Shown here piece by piece: positions 13,731-26,120 of a stretch of 64,000 bases of DNA. This DNA is from Niebla homalea. Its lineage: Eukaryota; Ascomycota; Lecanoromycetes; Lecanorales; Ramalinaceae. Every line of letters begins with the position of its first letter. Within the stretch, counting starts at the first letter, position 1. Location of the stretch: assembly GCA_019925105.1 (NCBI GenBank), contig JAHGAU010000005.1:1240001-1304000 (forward strand), given 5' to 3'. Both the position numbers and the translations under genes were made by a program. The notes under the pieces were generated by a model. It worked only from the letters and a program-made list of their open reading frames with translations. It was not told the DNA's origin and ran no database searches.

Positions 13731-14320
13731 TTTTTTAGGTACCCTTTAAGCATAATTTATATAAATCGATACCGTATATTATCTTATGTATGATTTTTTA
13801 GTTTTTTTCCTTTTTTTCGTTTTATCTTTAAGAAAAAAAGGGTTAAGTAAGTAAATAACGATTATATTTATTTACGTATTTACCCCCTAGGATTAATTAC
13901 TTACGTATTATTAAATAACGAGACTTATATTAATTTAAATATTACGTATACGTATAATGTTAATCTATATATAGGTATTCGTCATAAAATATAATCGTTA
14001 TAAAGTTATTTCTTACGTTTTATATTTTTATTTTCCGGTTTTATATAATTCTATTTTTTTATTGATTTTTTAAATACCTTAAGCTCCCTTTATATATTCT
14101 TTTATCGTCTCTTATACGCGTAAGCCCCTTCTTACTCCTTAATAGTTTATATAAAATTGGTATTTAACCTTTTTTTTAAAAATTTTTTTAACTTTTTACT
14201 TCTTCCTTCCTTCCTTTTTTTACGGTTAAAATATTATTTAAATTACGCGTTAATATACTTTTAGTTGCTTTCACTATTATTCTTAGATCTTAATAATTAT
14301 ATAAGGTTATTTATAAGTAT
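13731..14320. other. Unassigned interval after the transposase relic
   Basis: AT-rich with a few pyrimidine-rich stretches (about 14,160-14,230, TTTTT and CTTCC runs). I see no gene. Confidence 0.5.
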
Positions 14321-14329
14321 TAATTAACT

Positions 14330-14800
14330 TAAAGAATAAAGAAATTTATTTCCCTCCTTAATCTAAATCTTAAATAACGACTTAAGATATAATATAAATA
14401 AAAATAGAAAATATCCTAGGTTAATAATAATATAACGATTTAAGTATAATTTAAAAATTAATATCCCGAAATAATATAAATATAAAATTAAGATTAATTT
14501 ATTTAATTAAGTTAAAAAAATCTATATTTATAAAATATTATATTAAAAACGAAATCCAAAAAAGACGACTTATTACTTATTAAAAATAAAAAAACAAAAA
14601 AGTAAAGTATTAAAGGTATAAAGTAAACCGAAATTATACGTATACCACCTATTTACGGACTTATATTAAAAGGATAATAACTTATTAAAGGACGACTGGT
14701 ATTATTGTGGAGAAATAAGTTATTTATAAAACCTTTACCTCCCCCAAGATTATAAACGTAAATAATTAATAACTTAATTGCGATATATATACTTAATAGT
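14330..14800 (+). pseudogene. Gag-like fragment with zinc-knuckle remnant
   Basis: At about 14,691-14,745 one frame reads DDWYYCGEISYL-stop-NLY. It fits the last three ligands and glycines of a CCHC knuckle (C-G-E-x-G-H-x4-C), with G-to-S, H-to-Y and C-to-Y changes of RIP type; the first Cys position is Trp and does not fit. The upstream sequence is Lys/Arg-rich. This is probably a retroelement Gag or a nucleic-acid-binding accessory protein. It does not belong to the Tad-like LINEs of this window, which lack matching sequence here. Confidence 0.35.
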
Positions 14801-14809
14801 TTCGACTTA

Positions 14810-15010
14810 AGGTTATAACGATAATTTTAACCTAGGATTATAATAATAGAATTTCGGCTTTAAAGATTACGATAATTATTAAATAAAAATTATAATAATA
14901 AAATTTCAGCTTTTAAGATTATAATAATTATTAAATAAAAATTATAACGATAAAATTTTAGCTCTTAAGATTATAATAACTAGATTTTAATTTAAGATTA
15001 TAACGATAGA
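14810..15010 (+). repeat. 52-bp tandem repeat, about 3.5 copies
   Basis: The word TTAAATAAAAATTATAA recurs at 14,879 and 14,931, each followed by AATTTYRGCTYTTAAGATTATAA. Neighbouring partial copies lie at 14,820 and 14,985. A 52-bp period is not a multiple of three, so it is unlikely to encode a protein repeat. Confidence 0.6.
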
Positions 15011-15119
15011 TTAATTTAATTTAAAGGCTGGGTACTTAAAGTTACGTTAATAAGGTCGTAATTATAAATTAGCCTGAAAAAATATTATTTTTATTTAAAT
15101 TACGTCGTTAATATTACGA

Positions 15120-15610
15120 TAAATTAAAATTATATAATTCCAATATTAATTAAAAAAAGGAATAGAAAATATTAAAAAAAAGAAGCAGAAGATATTAAAA
15201 AGAAATAGTAAAAATTCCAAAAAAAAGATATAGAAAATACTAAAAAAAAAGCAGAAAACACCCAAAAAAAAAAAAAAAAGATCAAAAGAGATTACGGGGG
15301 TTAAGAATGAGACTTAACGGGGGTCTCCGAGGATACCGTTAAGGAATTAAAAGGGAAAAACTTATTAAAGGGTTATAAAAAACCGGTACTTATAAAATAT
15401 TGGACTAAAAATATACCGGAAATGAACCGGAAACGAAGTAATAAATCACGTATAATTAAAAATCACAGAAAAGGGGAATTATTAAATACGATATAAGAAA
15501 GTGGTAAAAAAATAGATTTATTACGTTATATATTATAAATATTTAAAGGTCGTTATTAATTATTAACTTATTACGTTATATATTATAAAAATTTTAAAGT
15601 TAACGGCTTT
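15120..15610 (+). pseudogene. Lys/Glu-rich coiled-coil-like ORF relic
   Basis: Repeated AAGCAGAARA...AAAAAA units (15,140-15,290, roughly 27-36 bp) read as KKEAEDIKKK, KDIENTKKKAENTQKK and similar, a charged helical repeat. The same neighbourhood has an unbroken run of about 64 codons without ATG start at 15,309-15,500 (SEDTVKELKGKNLLKGYKK, then PVLIKYWTKN). No family is recognised. It lies inside the 14.3-kb insertion. Confidence 0.35.
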
Positions 15611-15959
15611 AAAATACTATAAAAACTATAAAAACCCGTGATTAACGTTTCTTAAAATATTAAAGTAACGTTAAAAAAAAAACTTATATTAATAACCGTA
15701 AATCCTATATTAACGTTAAAATACTATAGAAACTATATTAACGAAAAAATCTTAACGTAAAGGATCTTTAAGATTAATAAGAATTTACGAAATTAAGGAT
15801 AAACGCGATTTATATAATATTATATAATAAAGAATATTTATTAATTATAAAAAAGATAAAGACGTAAATCATTTTTTTAAGTATAAATTATATTAATGGT
15901 AATATCCTACTTCTGGATAAATTTTATTTATATTAGACCGATAGGATGGATAGCCGCGG

Positions 15960-17100
15960 TACTTTAAGTCTATTTAAGCTTTTTAAATCGCTACGTAAGT
16001 ACCTATAATAATTAATTAATTATAAGGTATAAGTAAATAATAGGTAATATAATATATATATATAATTAAATAAAGTTAATAAAAGGAAAAAATTATATAT
16101 AAATAAGTATAAGATATTAGCCTTTTTATTAAGGAAAATGCGTTAAAAGGAGGGATCGTAAAGCTTAAAACGTATAAATAAAAAAGATATTATTAATAAA
16201 TAGGGAAGATTATTAAGTTAATAGGGTAGCTCGGTATTATATACTGAATCTAGATTATAGTTAACTAAATAAAAAAAGATAAAAGGATAATTAACTAAAA
16301 AAATAATTTAATTATATAAATATTAATAAACGTCCTTAAGTATAATACTTAATAAAGAGCTAATACTATTTAGGTAAATATAAGCCTTTAACGTTAAGTT
16401 ATAAAGAGATTAAGATCGTATTTCTAGCCATTTATAGTTATATTTTTAACCGCTTTATTAATAGTAAAAAAGCGTATTTTCACCGTTTTAAAGTATTAAA
16501 CGATTATAAATAATACGTAGCGGATATTTATAATAATATCTTACGCTAAGCAATTAAAAAAGACGAACGGTAAATAAAGAGTATAAAGTTAATAATAAGC
16601 TAAATAATATATAGTTTAATAATAAAAAATAAAGTCAGAAAGTAGAATAAATAAAAAAGATTTAAGTATTATAAGGATGAAAGTTAATAAGGTAACGGAG
16701 TATTTAACGTTAGTTTATTATTATATTAACGTGACGGGCGTAGTCTAAATAAAAGGCTATTACATAGCGTATTTAGAGGCTATGTATACTTTTTTAAGCT
16801 CCTTAATATTTATATTAATAATAAATATTAATGACCGTATATTAATATTCTATAATACCCTTAAGTTTAACGTATTATACGTAAACTAAATAGCAAAATA
16901 CTTACGTATAATAATTATAACGCGTCGTATAAACTATTAATTATTTTTTTATATCGAATATAAAATTATTATTCTTAAATATATTTTATTATGGATTATA
17001 TGGAATCGTATTAATAATTAATTAGTAAGCTAAAAAAAAAGTATTTAATACTTAAAGCTCCAGGTATAATATCCGTATTAAGCCTGTTAAGTTTACCTTT
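15960..17100. other. Coding-like but unassignable interval
   Basis: On the + strand a Lys/Gln-rich frame can be followed from about 15,960 to 16,700 through many RIP stops (RKYLQQLINYKVQVNNR; RISSHL; NQKRRTVNKEYKVNNKL). It resembles no family I can name. From 16,760 to 17,100 nothing is readable. Confidence 0.3.
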
Positions 17101-17129
17101 AAATTCTAGCCCAGCCCTTAAACCTTAAC

Positions 17130-17362
17130 CCCTACTCTAAAAAATTTAAAGCCGCTTTAAAGTAACGTTAATTCGGTATTAATTTAGCGTTAACTTAACG
17201 TTAACTTAACTTCAATATAACGTTAATATTACTTTCAATATTACGTAGCTTATATGATAACGCCTCGTTAAAGATACATTCACAATTAATCGGAGTTTAT
17301 ACTACTTATATTTTGCAGTTACTTCAAACGTTAACTTAACGTTAACGTGACGTTTTCCGGTC
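17130..17362. repeat. Right edge repeat block of the 14.3-kb insertion (a then b)
   Basis: It starts with AAGCCGCTTTAAAG (17,149) and GTTAACTTAACGTTAAC (17,188) and ends with ACTTATATTTT, CAGTT and ACGTTAACTTAACG (17,302-17,354), directly abutting the resumed NLR-A frame. It is less RIP-mutated than the surroundings. See the left block at 3,091-3,262. Confidence 0.5.
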
Positions 17363-20290
17363 TATGGGATTCGGTAAGGAAGATATTAAAGTTTAATACT
17401 TTAATTATAGAAATAATTACTTAAGATTTATTTATTTATAATAAAGCGTTAAGTAAATAATTTAATAAGTTAATTTATTAACCGTTACATTAAGTATAGT
17501 TTATTATAAATAATCCTTCTATTTTTATCGTAGTTATCGATACTTTAAATAAATATAAAAAAGAACAGGACGTAAAAGCGATTATTAACTTATAGTTTCA
17601 ATTAACCTTTCTTATTATTATCCGTCTTAAATTATTCCTTATAAGCCGGCCTGAATTATTTATTTAATTAGGATTTAAAAATATTTTTATAGTTATTTAT
17701 TAAGATATAGTTCTATAGGATATAGTTCCTTAAATAATAATATAATATAATATCCTTATTTATTTAAAGGATATATTCAGGAAGATTCGTAATCGCTTTA
17801 ATTAAAATCCTTTATTAAAAATATTATTAAATAAAAATTAACTTAATAATATAAGGCTTTAAGTTCTAATTAATAAAGCTATCCCTTTATTTATCGTTAT
17901 AAGAATTATATATCGTTTTATTAATAATTTTAAATACGACCCTTAAAAATAATTAAAGAAGATTTTATAATTCCTAGGTATTAAGAAATTAAAATAAATA
18001 ATATAGATTTATTTACTTAAATTATATTAATTTTTAATATAATTAAAAGGCTTATATAATAAAGATAAATTATATAAAGAATTCCGTATAATCGTTAAGT
18101 TTATCGTTTCGCTTATTAAATTACTTTTTATATCGTCTTTAATAATCCTTTTAAAAATCCCTTCCGATAGGATTAAACTCTATATATAATCATTATATTT
18201 TGTATTACGGGTTCTTATTAATTCAGATATATTAATCCGTATTTTTTATTTATTATTTAATGAATTTCTATTAAGTAATTAGCTTAAATTAAAACCGTTT
18301 AAAGTTAACGGTTAAGCTATATATTATACGTTAAGCTTTAAATACTTAAACTTATTATTTAAACCTAAAGGCCTATAGGAGAATTTATATAAACTTAAAT
18401 ATTTTAATAAATTACGACGAAAGATTAATTAAATTACGATTAATTATCGTTTTTTATTTATATTTCAATATATATATCGGTATTAAATTTAATATATATA
18501 ATATAATAAGGTTTAAATTTATAATTAAAACGACGTATATATATTCTTATAAAAGTACTTCCTTTATTAATTGGAAGCTATAAGCTTAATAAATAAACTT
18601 ATTAAAATTATTAAATAATTATACGTATTATAATTATTTATGTTAATAAATAAGTATTAAATAAAGACCTTTAAAGTAAAAATTAACTTCTAATATATCT
18701 TAAGGTAATTAGAAAATTTATCTTATTTATTAAACTTCGTTTAGGACGCGTAATAAGTTATCTTAATTAACCGATATATTATTGATTTTATACCGTTTTA
18801 AATTTATTTATTAACGATAATTTTTATATTATAAATTAATATAATAAGAAATATCTATAGTTAAGTTCTATTATGGATATAAATATACCCGATTACTCTA
18901 TTAATATAAAGTTTAAAGCTATAAAAGCTCGAAAGATATATTAAAAAATTAATATAATAATATTCTCGTAAAACGGTTTATTATTCGCTTTAATATTAAA
19001 TAATCGGATTGTCCAAAAAATATATTAAAAAGGTTAATATAATAATATTTTTATAAGACGGCTTATTATTTACTTTAATATTATAAGATTAAATTATCCA
19101 ATTATAGAACTTAATAATAAATTAAAAAGTATAAAAGCTTAAAAAATATATTAATAAAGTTATTATAATAATATTTTTATAGGACGGCTTATTATTCACT
19201 TTAATATTAAATAATTGGATTATCCGATTATAAAACCCAATAATAAATTAAGAAATATAAAAACTTAAAAGATATATTAAAAAGATTAATATAATAATAT
19301 TTTTATGAAACGGCTTATTACTTAGTTTAATATTAAATAATCAGACTATTTAACTATAAAACTTAATAATAAGTTAAAAAGTATAAAAACTTAAAAAACA
19401 TATTTAAAAAGTTAATATAATAATATTCTTATAGGATAACTTATTACTCGCTTTAATATTATATAATTAAACTATTTAACTATAGAACCTAATAATAAAT
19501 TAAAAAGTATAAAAGCTTAAAAAATATATTATTAAGGTTATTATAATAATATTTTCGTAAAACGGCTTATTACTCGCTTTAATATTATATAATCGGATTA
19601 TTTAATTATAAAACCCAATGATAAGTTAAGAAATATAAAAGTTCAAAAGATATATTAATTAAATTAATATAATAATATTTTTATAAGATAGTTTATTATT
19701 TGCTTTAATATTATATAATCGGATTATTTAATTATAAAACCCGATAATAAATTAAAAATAATAAAATCTTAAAGAATATATTAATTAAATTAATATAATA
19801 ATATTTTATAAAATAGCTTATTATTTACTTTAATATTATATAATTAAATTATTTAACTATAAAACCTAATAATAAATTAAAAAATATAAAAACTTAAAAG
19901 ATATATTAATTAAATTAATATAATAATATTTTTATAAAACGGCTTATTACTTGCTTTAATATTATATAATCGGATTATCCGACTATAAAACCCGATAATA
20001 AATTAAGAAGTATAAAAGTTTAAAAGATATATTATTAAAATTATTATAATAATATTTTTATAAAACGGCTTATTACTCGCTTTAATATTATATAATCGGA
20101 TTATTTAATTATAAAACCCAATAATAAGTTATAAAATATAAAAACTTAAAAGATATATTAATTAAATTAATATAATAATATTTTTATAGAACGGCTTATT
20201 ATTTATTTTAATATTATATAATTGGATTATCCGACTATAGAATTTAATAATAAATTAAGAAATATAAAAGTTTAAAGATTTAAAATATAT
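17363..20290 (+). pseudogene. NLR-A, 3' half: rest of NACHT, linker and about 10 WD40 repeats
   Basis: The frame resumes with WDSVRKI and continues to the NACHT Walker B/sensor region (PSIFIVVIDTLNKYKKEQ, where VVIDALDECEKEQ is expected), then FLISRPELFI-stop-LGFKN. Next come the NACHT C-terminal signatures of HET-E-like proteins (GLxxNLYKLKYFN; LFNEFLL) and a linker (RYIIDFIPFQIYLSTIIF). From about 18,930 a 126-bp (42-codon) tandem repeat follows, reading NGLLLALILYNRII-stop-L-stop-NP, that is the WD40 signature DGxLLAS...DRTVRLWDP. Fungal NACHT-WD40 proteins are signalling ATPases of the STAND class, often in non-self recognition. No intact frame remains. The sequence ends about 270 bp before LINE-1. 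Confidence 0.75.
18930..20290 (+). repeat. 126-bp tandem repeat encoding degenerate WD40 blades
   Basis: The word GATATATTA or a close variant recurs near 19,146, 19,272, 19,399, 19,522, 19,649, 19,775, 19,900, 20,026 and 20,152, a spacing of 123-127 bp. Two shortened units precede (about 18,935 and 19,019). Copies are highly similar to one another despite RIP, as in recently expanded WD40 arrays of fungal NLRs. Confidence 0.75.
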
Positions 20291-20558
20291 TAAAACGCTT
20301 AAATTTATAAATAATAATAAGATTTTATATATTAACGTTAGAACTATAAATATTAAAAAGATTTTATTCTTATTTTAATAATTAAGTTTTCTTTAAATTA
20401 AACGTTAATTATAAAAGATAGTTAAATTTAATAAGGTAATTATAATCTTCTTTAATTTCTATAAAAGTGTCGGAATAATCTTTTAACTTTTTATAATAAT
20501 ACTTTCGTAATTAATTTATATTTAGGTTAAATTAATATCTTAAAAATTAATTATTTTT
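20291..20558. other. Short AT-rich spacer between NLR-A and LINE-1
   Basis: No readable product. It could be the NLR-A C-terminus or 3' region. Confidence 0.4.
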
Positions 20559-20571
20559 AAAATAATTTTAT
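20559..20571. repeat. LINE-1 target-site duplication, left copy
   Basis: AAAATAATTTTAT, identical to 26,356-26,368 directly after the ATCA tail. Fifteen bases (GAATCGATTGAGGAG) separate it from the first ATG. Confidence 0.7.
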
Positions 20572-20586
20572 GAATCGATTGAGGAG

Positions 20587-22350
20587 ATGGCGACGAATAA
20601 CGGGACCCCAGAGGTCAGAAACGATGCACGCGTATATAGCTTAAGTAATAATAAGGATAATACCTTAAATATAATAAACGGAAGCGGAATAATAATAAAA
20701 GTAAAAAGGGAAAAAGGGTAAGTAATTTAGGTTAATAGGAACGGTGATAAATTATATAAATAATACGATAAATATAAAATAGAAAAACCTTAAATTAAAT
20801 AGGAAGTTTATAATTAATAAGATATATGTAAAGAAACGTATATAACGTATAAAAATATTATTATAAAAAGTAATAAATAAAAAACAGAAAGGATAAAAAT
20901 AATATATGGGGATAAATAAAGGGTAAGCGGAGACATAAAAGGCCTTATTAAATATATATAAACTAAAAAAAAATTAAATAAAAATAAGGAAATATTAAAT
21001 AAATAAGAATAAATTATAAAAAGAAATAATTATTAAATACGCGGGGAAAAAGTAAAAAAGGAAAAGATAATAAAAGTGTTAAAAAGCCTCCTTATAATTA
21101 TATAAAAGGATATTACGTTAAAGACTTAACCGATACTATAAATTAAGTTATAGAAAGTAAGAAACTTTTACGTAAATACGGGGAAAGGTTTAAAGGAATT
21201 AAAGAGATTACGCGGAGCTTAAAAAGTGGTTATAAAAATACCGGCGGATAAAGGTAAAAAAAAGATAAAGAGGATACGTATAAAATAAAGGAGTAATAAA
21301 GGAAACTTTAAAGAAAAAAGCGGGAATAAGTTAAATAATAAAGGCTATAAAAGCAACGCTAATATTAATAATAAAGAAAATAAAAATAGGGAAGAAAACG
21401 GCGGCGTTAAAGAAAATAAGAATAATAATTATATAATTATCGGATAAAAAGGAAAGGAATATAACGGTAAAAATAAATCCGCTATAATTAATAAAAGCGT
21501 TTAAGGTTATAAAAAAACCATTAATAGAATAAATTATTATAATATATAAGTTATAAAACGGAAATATTTTCCTTAATATAACCTTATTAAAAATAAAAGA
21601 AAGACTAAAAAAGTTAAAGGGATAAACCGGTAAAAAAAGATATAAAACGGTAAAAATATTAAGGTAATCCTTTATTATTACGGTAAACGGGATATACTTA
21701 ATAAGATTTACGGGGGAAAAAAAGGAAATTATTTTAAGGCGGATAAAAAAAGAGAATACGGTTTTTTACTTTAAATTGGAGATTATTAATTATAGTCTTT
21801 TCCCTATAATAAAAAGGTTAAATACCTTTAATTATATAAAAAAATACTTTATAGTTATCTTAAATATAACGTTAATAAAAATATATAATAATATCCTTAA
21901 TAAAAAAATAATAAAGGGTAAGTCTCTTAAATTAATAAGATTTTAAGATTAAATAGCGGATATTTATTAATATTTTAAATATTAAAAATATAAATATATT
22001 ATTATAAAGTACCTTAATAATATAAAATATATAATATATATTAAAAAGTATAATATATATAAATACGTTAATTTAATAATAAAAAGCTTAATAAAGAACG
22101 CGTTAAAATATATAACGTATAATAATAATAATAATTACTTAACGTAAAACTTACGGTATATAATAAGAACGAAGGAAACTTAACGTAAAAAGATTAAAAT
22201 AACGGTTAAAATTTAACGTTATAATTTATATAAACTTAAATTAATAAAGTAATTAAAGATAATCTTAAAACGTAAACGGAGTTTATTAAATAAAAAAAGG
22301 TAAAACGTAATAATTAATAATATAAAGAAAAGGAAACTTATAGCAATATT
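20587..22350 (+). pseudogene. LINE-1 ORF1 (Gag-like), RIP-inactivated
   Basis: It begins at ATG 20,587 with a frame reading MATN-N-GT, then EVRNDARVYSLSN, matching LINE-2 (MATNKGTLKVQND). The product would be an RNA-binding Gag-like protein that packages LINE RNA. The middle is Lys/Asn/Gly-rich. I could not place the usual zinc knuckles with confidence because most Cys and His codons are gone. Stops occur throughout. The 3' limit is approximate. Confidence 0.6.
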
Positions 22351-22379
22351 AACCTTTAAAATTAACTACTTGACCGGGA

Positions 22380-25300
22380 TTATTATTATAATAAAAAAAC
22401 CGGAATAAATAATATTTAACTTTAAAAAAGATTATTTATATAAATAAAAGTTAATAAGGAAAGCTTAATAAATATTAATATTTAATATATTTATATTTTT
22501 AAGGGTAATATAATATAATATATATAAGGAAATAATTAAAGCCGTAATATTAATATTTAAATTTAAAAAAATAAAAAATATTAATATTTTAATAATATAA
22601 AAGCTATTATATAATTTATATACTTATTTTTTAATTAATCCGGAAGATAATTTTTATTTAATTTTTAAGGGTAATAAAACAACGTAAACGTATTTTTTTA
22701 TTAATAAAAGGTTAAATATAAATAATTAAAACGTTATTTATTACGGAGGGAACCTATATATACTCCGGATTATATAAGAAGGGGATATTAAGGGTAATTT
22801 AAATATTTATAATACGTATAATCTATTACCGGTTAATAAGAAAAAACCCTTTATAATCTTATTATTTAAGGATATTATAACTATATTTAATAAGTACTTT
22901 TTAATAAAGGACTTTAATCTTTATCACGTTTAATAAAACGAAAACGGTTATACGATTAATTATATTAAATTTAAGGAGTTATTAATAGTTATTATACGGT
23001 TTAATTTTATATTATTAACGTTAAAAAAGGCTATTATATAGGAAAGCCGTAAACTTAAGATTATAATCGATTTAATATTTAATTCGGAAAATATTATTAA
23101 TTTAATTATAATATACGGATCTTAAAAGGACTTAAAATATAATTTAAATTACGTCTTAATATAAATAACTTTAAATTAGTCCATTAATATAACTCTGTTT
23201 TTACCGTTTAAATAAGTATAAAAGATAATTAAGGAAGTTAAAATATTTACGAAGGTAATAAAGGTAATATCTTAATTAACGGAGTTCTTTTAATTTAATA
23301 ATAAGGAATAGATCGACCGTTTCATAAAACGGGTAATAAAGGCTTTAAATAAAGTAATTAACGTTATAATCTTAATAATAAAGTTATCTTAAAGAGTTAA
23401 AACTTATTAAAATAAAAAGTATATAAAAGTAATTATAAAAATAAAAGCGCTTATAAAATAAATTATTAAATATAAAAACCGGGAAATATTTCGGTAATTA
23501 AAAGAAACTTAAAAGGAAAAGGAGAGAATTATCCGGAAAGCTAAATAAACGTACTTCCGGGTTATAATATATAACTTAACGGTTTCTTTTTATAGTATTT
23601 AAAAGTTAATAAAATACAATAAGGAATAAAGTAAGAATTTTAAACTTATCTTTAAGTTTTTACCCTTAAAAAGACTAGATAATACAATAATAAATATCTT
23701 TAACGGTAAGATTAAGGCTTTTAAAGGGGCGTTCTTTTCTTTATTACCGGAAATTAACTTAATAAATATTAATAATATAATATATCTTAAATTAATAATA
23801 ATAAGTAAAATAATAACCTAAAAAATAATAATTAAAGCGATTAATAAGCTAAAGAAAGATAAGGCCCCCGGACTTAATAATATATTAAATAAATTTTTAT
23901 TTATAATAATATTATTATTTAAAAAGGTTTTTATTTATTTATTTTAAGTTTACTTTAATATAGGATATTATCCCCGTAAATTTAAGGAGGTTAAGACGAT
24001 TATCCTTAAGAAGCTGGTTAAATTAAATTACTTAAAGGTAAAATTATATAAACCTATAGTATTCTTTTATACGTTAAAAAAAACTTTAAAAATAATAATT
24101 ATAAAGATTTTAAATAATTACGTAAAAGAATATAGGTTATTCTTTAATTAATAAATAAAAATAAGAAAAAGACGGTTAACAGAAATAACTTTTAAAAGCT
24201 TAATTAATAACGTATATACGGTATAAGGTTATAAGAAGAAATACGTTATAAGTCTTCTTTCCTTAAATATTATAAAAACGTTTAATAAAATAAATTATTA
24301 AAGATTACTATATAATTTACGGAAAAAAAAGGTTTTATTTTTCTTCGTAAATTAAATAGAAAGTTTCTTAAGTAATTAAATAACGTTAATTAACCTAAAA
24401 TAAAAGATAAATACGATAAAGCTTACAATAATAGGGATTCTTTAAGGGTTATTTATTTTTTTAATCTTATTTTTATTCTTTAACGGTTTATTTATTAAAA
24501 ACTTAATAAAATTAAAATAAAAGGTCTAAGTAAAGGGCTTTATTAACGATATTTACCTTTTAACTTATAATACGTTTACTTATATAAATTATTTAAAGTT
24601 AAAATAAACTTATAAAGTTTATTTACGATAAATAAAGATATATAAAGTCTAGTTTATTTTATATAAGTATAAGTTTATTTATATAATAAGGAACTTAAAG
24701 CTATATAATATAATAATTATAATAAACTTAAATAATATAACGGTAAAACCGGAAACCAATATTAAGGTACTTAATTTATAAGTTAATAAAAAATTGGATT
24801 AAAAGGATTATATAAGAAAGGTTTAAAAGAAAATAATTTTATAGAAAAAAAGCCCTATTTACCTTATAACGTTAACGTAAAAAGTTATTTTATAAAAGGT
24901 TAAAACCGTTTATTAAGCGGTTATAAAGTTTACGATAACGTATATAATAGTTATTTAATACGTACTTAAGGGTACGCTTAAATATAGGAAAAAACCTATC
25001 CGGTAACTATAAAAAGTTTAAAACCGATATTTAAAAATAATAAGTAAAGTATATAAAGTAACTCCCGTTCCGATATTAAAATCTGAAGTTTTTATATTAT
25101 TAATAAAATTAATTTTAAATTAAATAATTATTTAAGCGAAGCTTAAAAAAGGTATAAACTTAATTACGTTAATAAGAAATAAACGTATTTATTAGAACTA
25201 TAAAAGGCCTTAAATAAAAAAGTATAAGAAAGAAATATTTATCCCCCCTGCGGAAGTTAAACTGGAATAAGTTAAAAAAAAAGGTTGACTTAATTTACGT

Positions 25301-26120
25301 TTAAAAAGTTAACGTAGGAGTATATAAACTTTTACTTAAAGTGAAAACGGCAGAAAAAAAAAACCGTGAAAATAAAGTTAACGGCGATTACTTTATAGAT
25401 TAAAAAAAGGTAAATAAAACGTTAATATATATATAAAGAATTAATCCCTTAAGGGCAACGGTATTTAGCGTTAAATAATAATAAAGTTATTAATAAGTAT
25501 CTTTAACGTTATAAGATTATAAAGAAAAATAATAACGTATTAATAATTTAACTCCGGATAAATAAAAACGGCTTAATTTACTTCCTTTTTATTATATATA
25601 TTAATAGCCGGATTAACGTTAATTATAAATATAAATAGCGAAAATAAGACGTTATATATATATTAATCTTTTATTTATTATTTAAGGAGCTTAAACCGAA
25701 ACTAATTAAAAAGGCAGGAATTAACGATTATTGTTAAATACTTATTAATAAAAAAGGTATTAAGGCGGCCGTTAAATTTATAATAATTATAAGCTTATTA
25801 CTATAGTTTAACCTAGCCAAAAAAATAAAGGAAGTAATTAAGAATTTAATTAAAAAACCTTATTATTAATTTAAAAGTAAAAAGTAACGGTAAGAAAACT
25901 ATACTTAATAAAGGGTTAAAGGGGCTATAAATACCGGGGCGGTATAAAAAATAATATTATATCGGTTAATAAAGTTATATAAATAAAGTAATAATAATAT
26001 ATATATTAATAAAAATATTTAATAATATAATCAGAATTTTAAAATTTTAATATTAAATAAACCCGTAAGGTAACGGAAAAGTAATAGGTTTAAGGATAAT
26101 TTTTAAGTGGATTCGGTCAT
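22380..26120 (+). pseudogene. LINE-1 ORF2 (endonuclease and reverse transcriptase), RIP-inactivated
   Basis: Exonuclease-endonuclease-phosphatase domain: the catalytic GDFN motif appears as KDFNLYH at about 22,900-22,925. Reverse transcriptase: KKDKAPGLNN near 23,850-23,880 (KxKAPGxDG expected), then the FINDIYLLTYN motif at about 24,535-24,570 in place of FVDD, so one catalytic Asp is read as Asn. A C-terminal RNase H-like region may lie around 25,500-25,800. The enzyme would nick target DNA and prime reverse transcription. No active product is possible. Confidence 0.7.

Larger units (their letters stand above)
3029..17362. mobile_element. Putative 14.3-kb insertion splitting NLR-A, with related repeat blocks at both edges
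   Basis: NLR-A stops at FFLIII (3,022) and resumes at WDSVRKI (17,365), which joins almost residue for residue when compared with NLR-B (FFSTII then NQIVRK). The interval contains a large transposase-like relic (9,037-13,730, +), a minus-strand relic from 7,553 and gag-like or coiled-coil pieces at 14.3-15.6 kb. Both edges carry TTAACGTTAACTTAACG-rich blocks. Block b at 3,121-3,147 and 17,328-17,354 agrees over 27 bp apart from five transitions; block a (AAGYNGCTTTAAAG) is at about 3,205-3,262 and 17,146-17,240. A possible duplicated target is TATAAG (3,023) against TATGGG (17,363), different only by RIP-type changes, but this is weak. It may be one large DNA transposon or a stack of several insertions. 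Confidence 0.5.

Noticed and set aside
3091..17362. Edge blocks as true LTRs of one retrotransposon
   Set aside because: Their internal order is b-a on the left and a-b on the right, and the interior has a DDE-type transposase relic and no reverse transcriptase.
18930..20290. CRISPR-like or satellite array
   Set aside because: Units are contiguous, 126 bp, in frame with an NLR and carry WD40 signatures; there are no spacers.
18930..20290. TPR or LRR repeats
   Set aside because: 42 codons would fit TPR, but the readable frame gives DGxLLA...RTVRLWD-type blades, not TPR helices.
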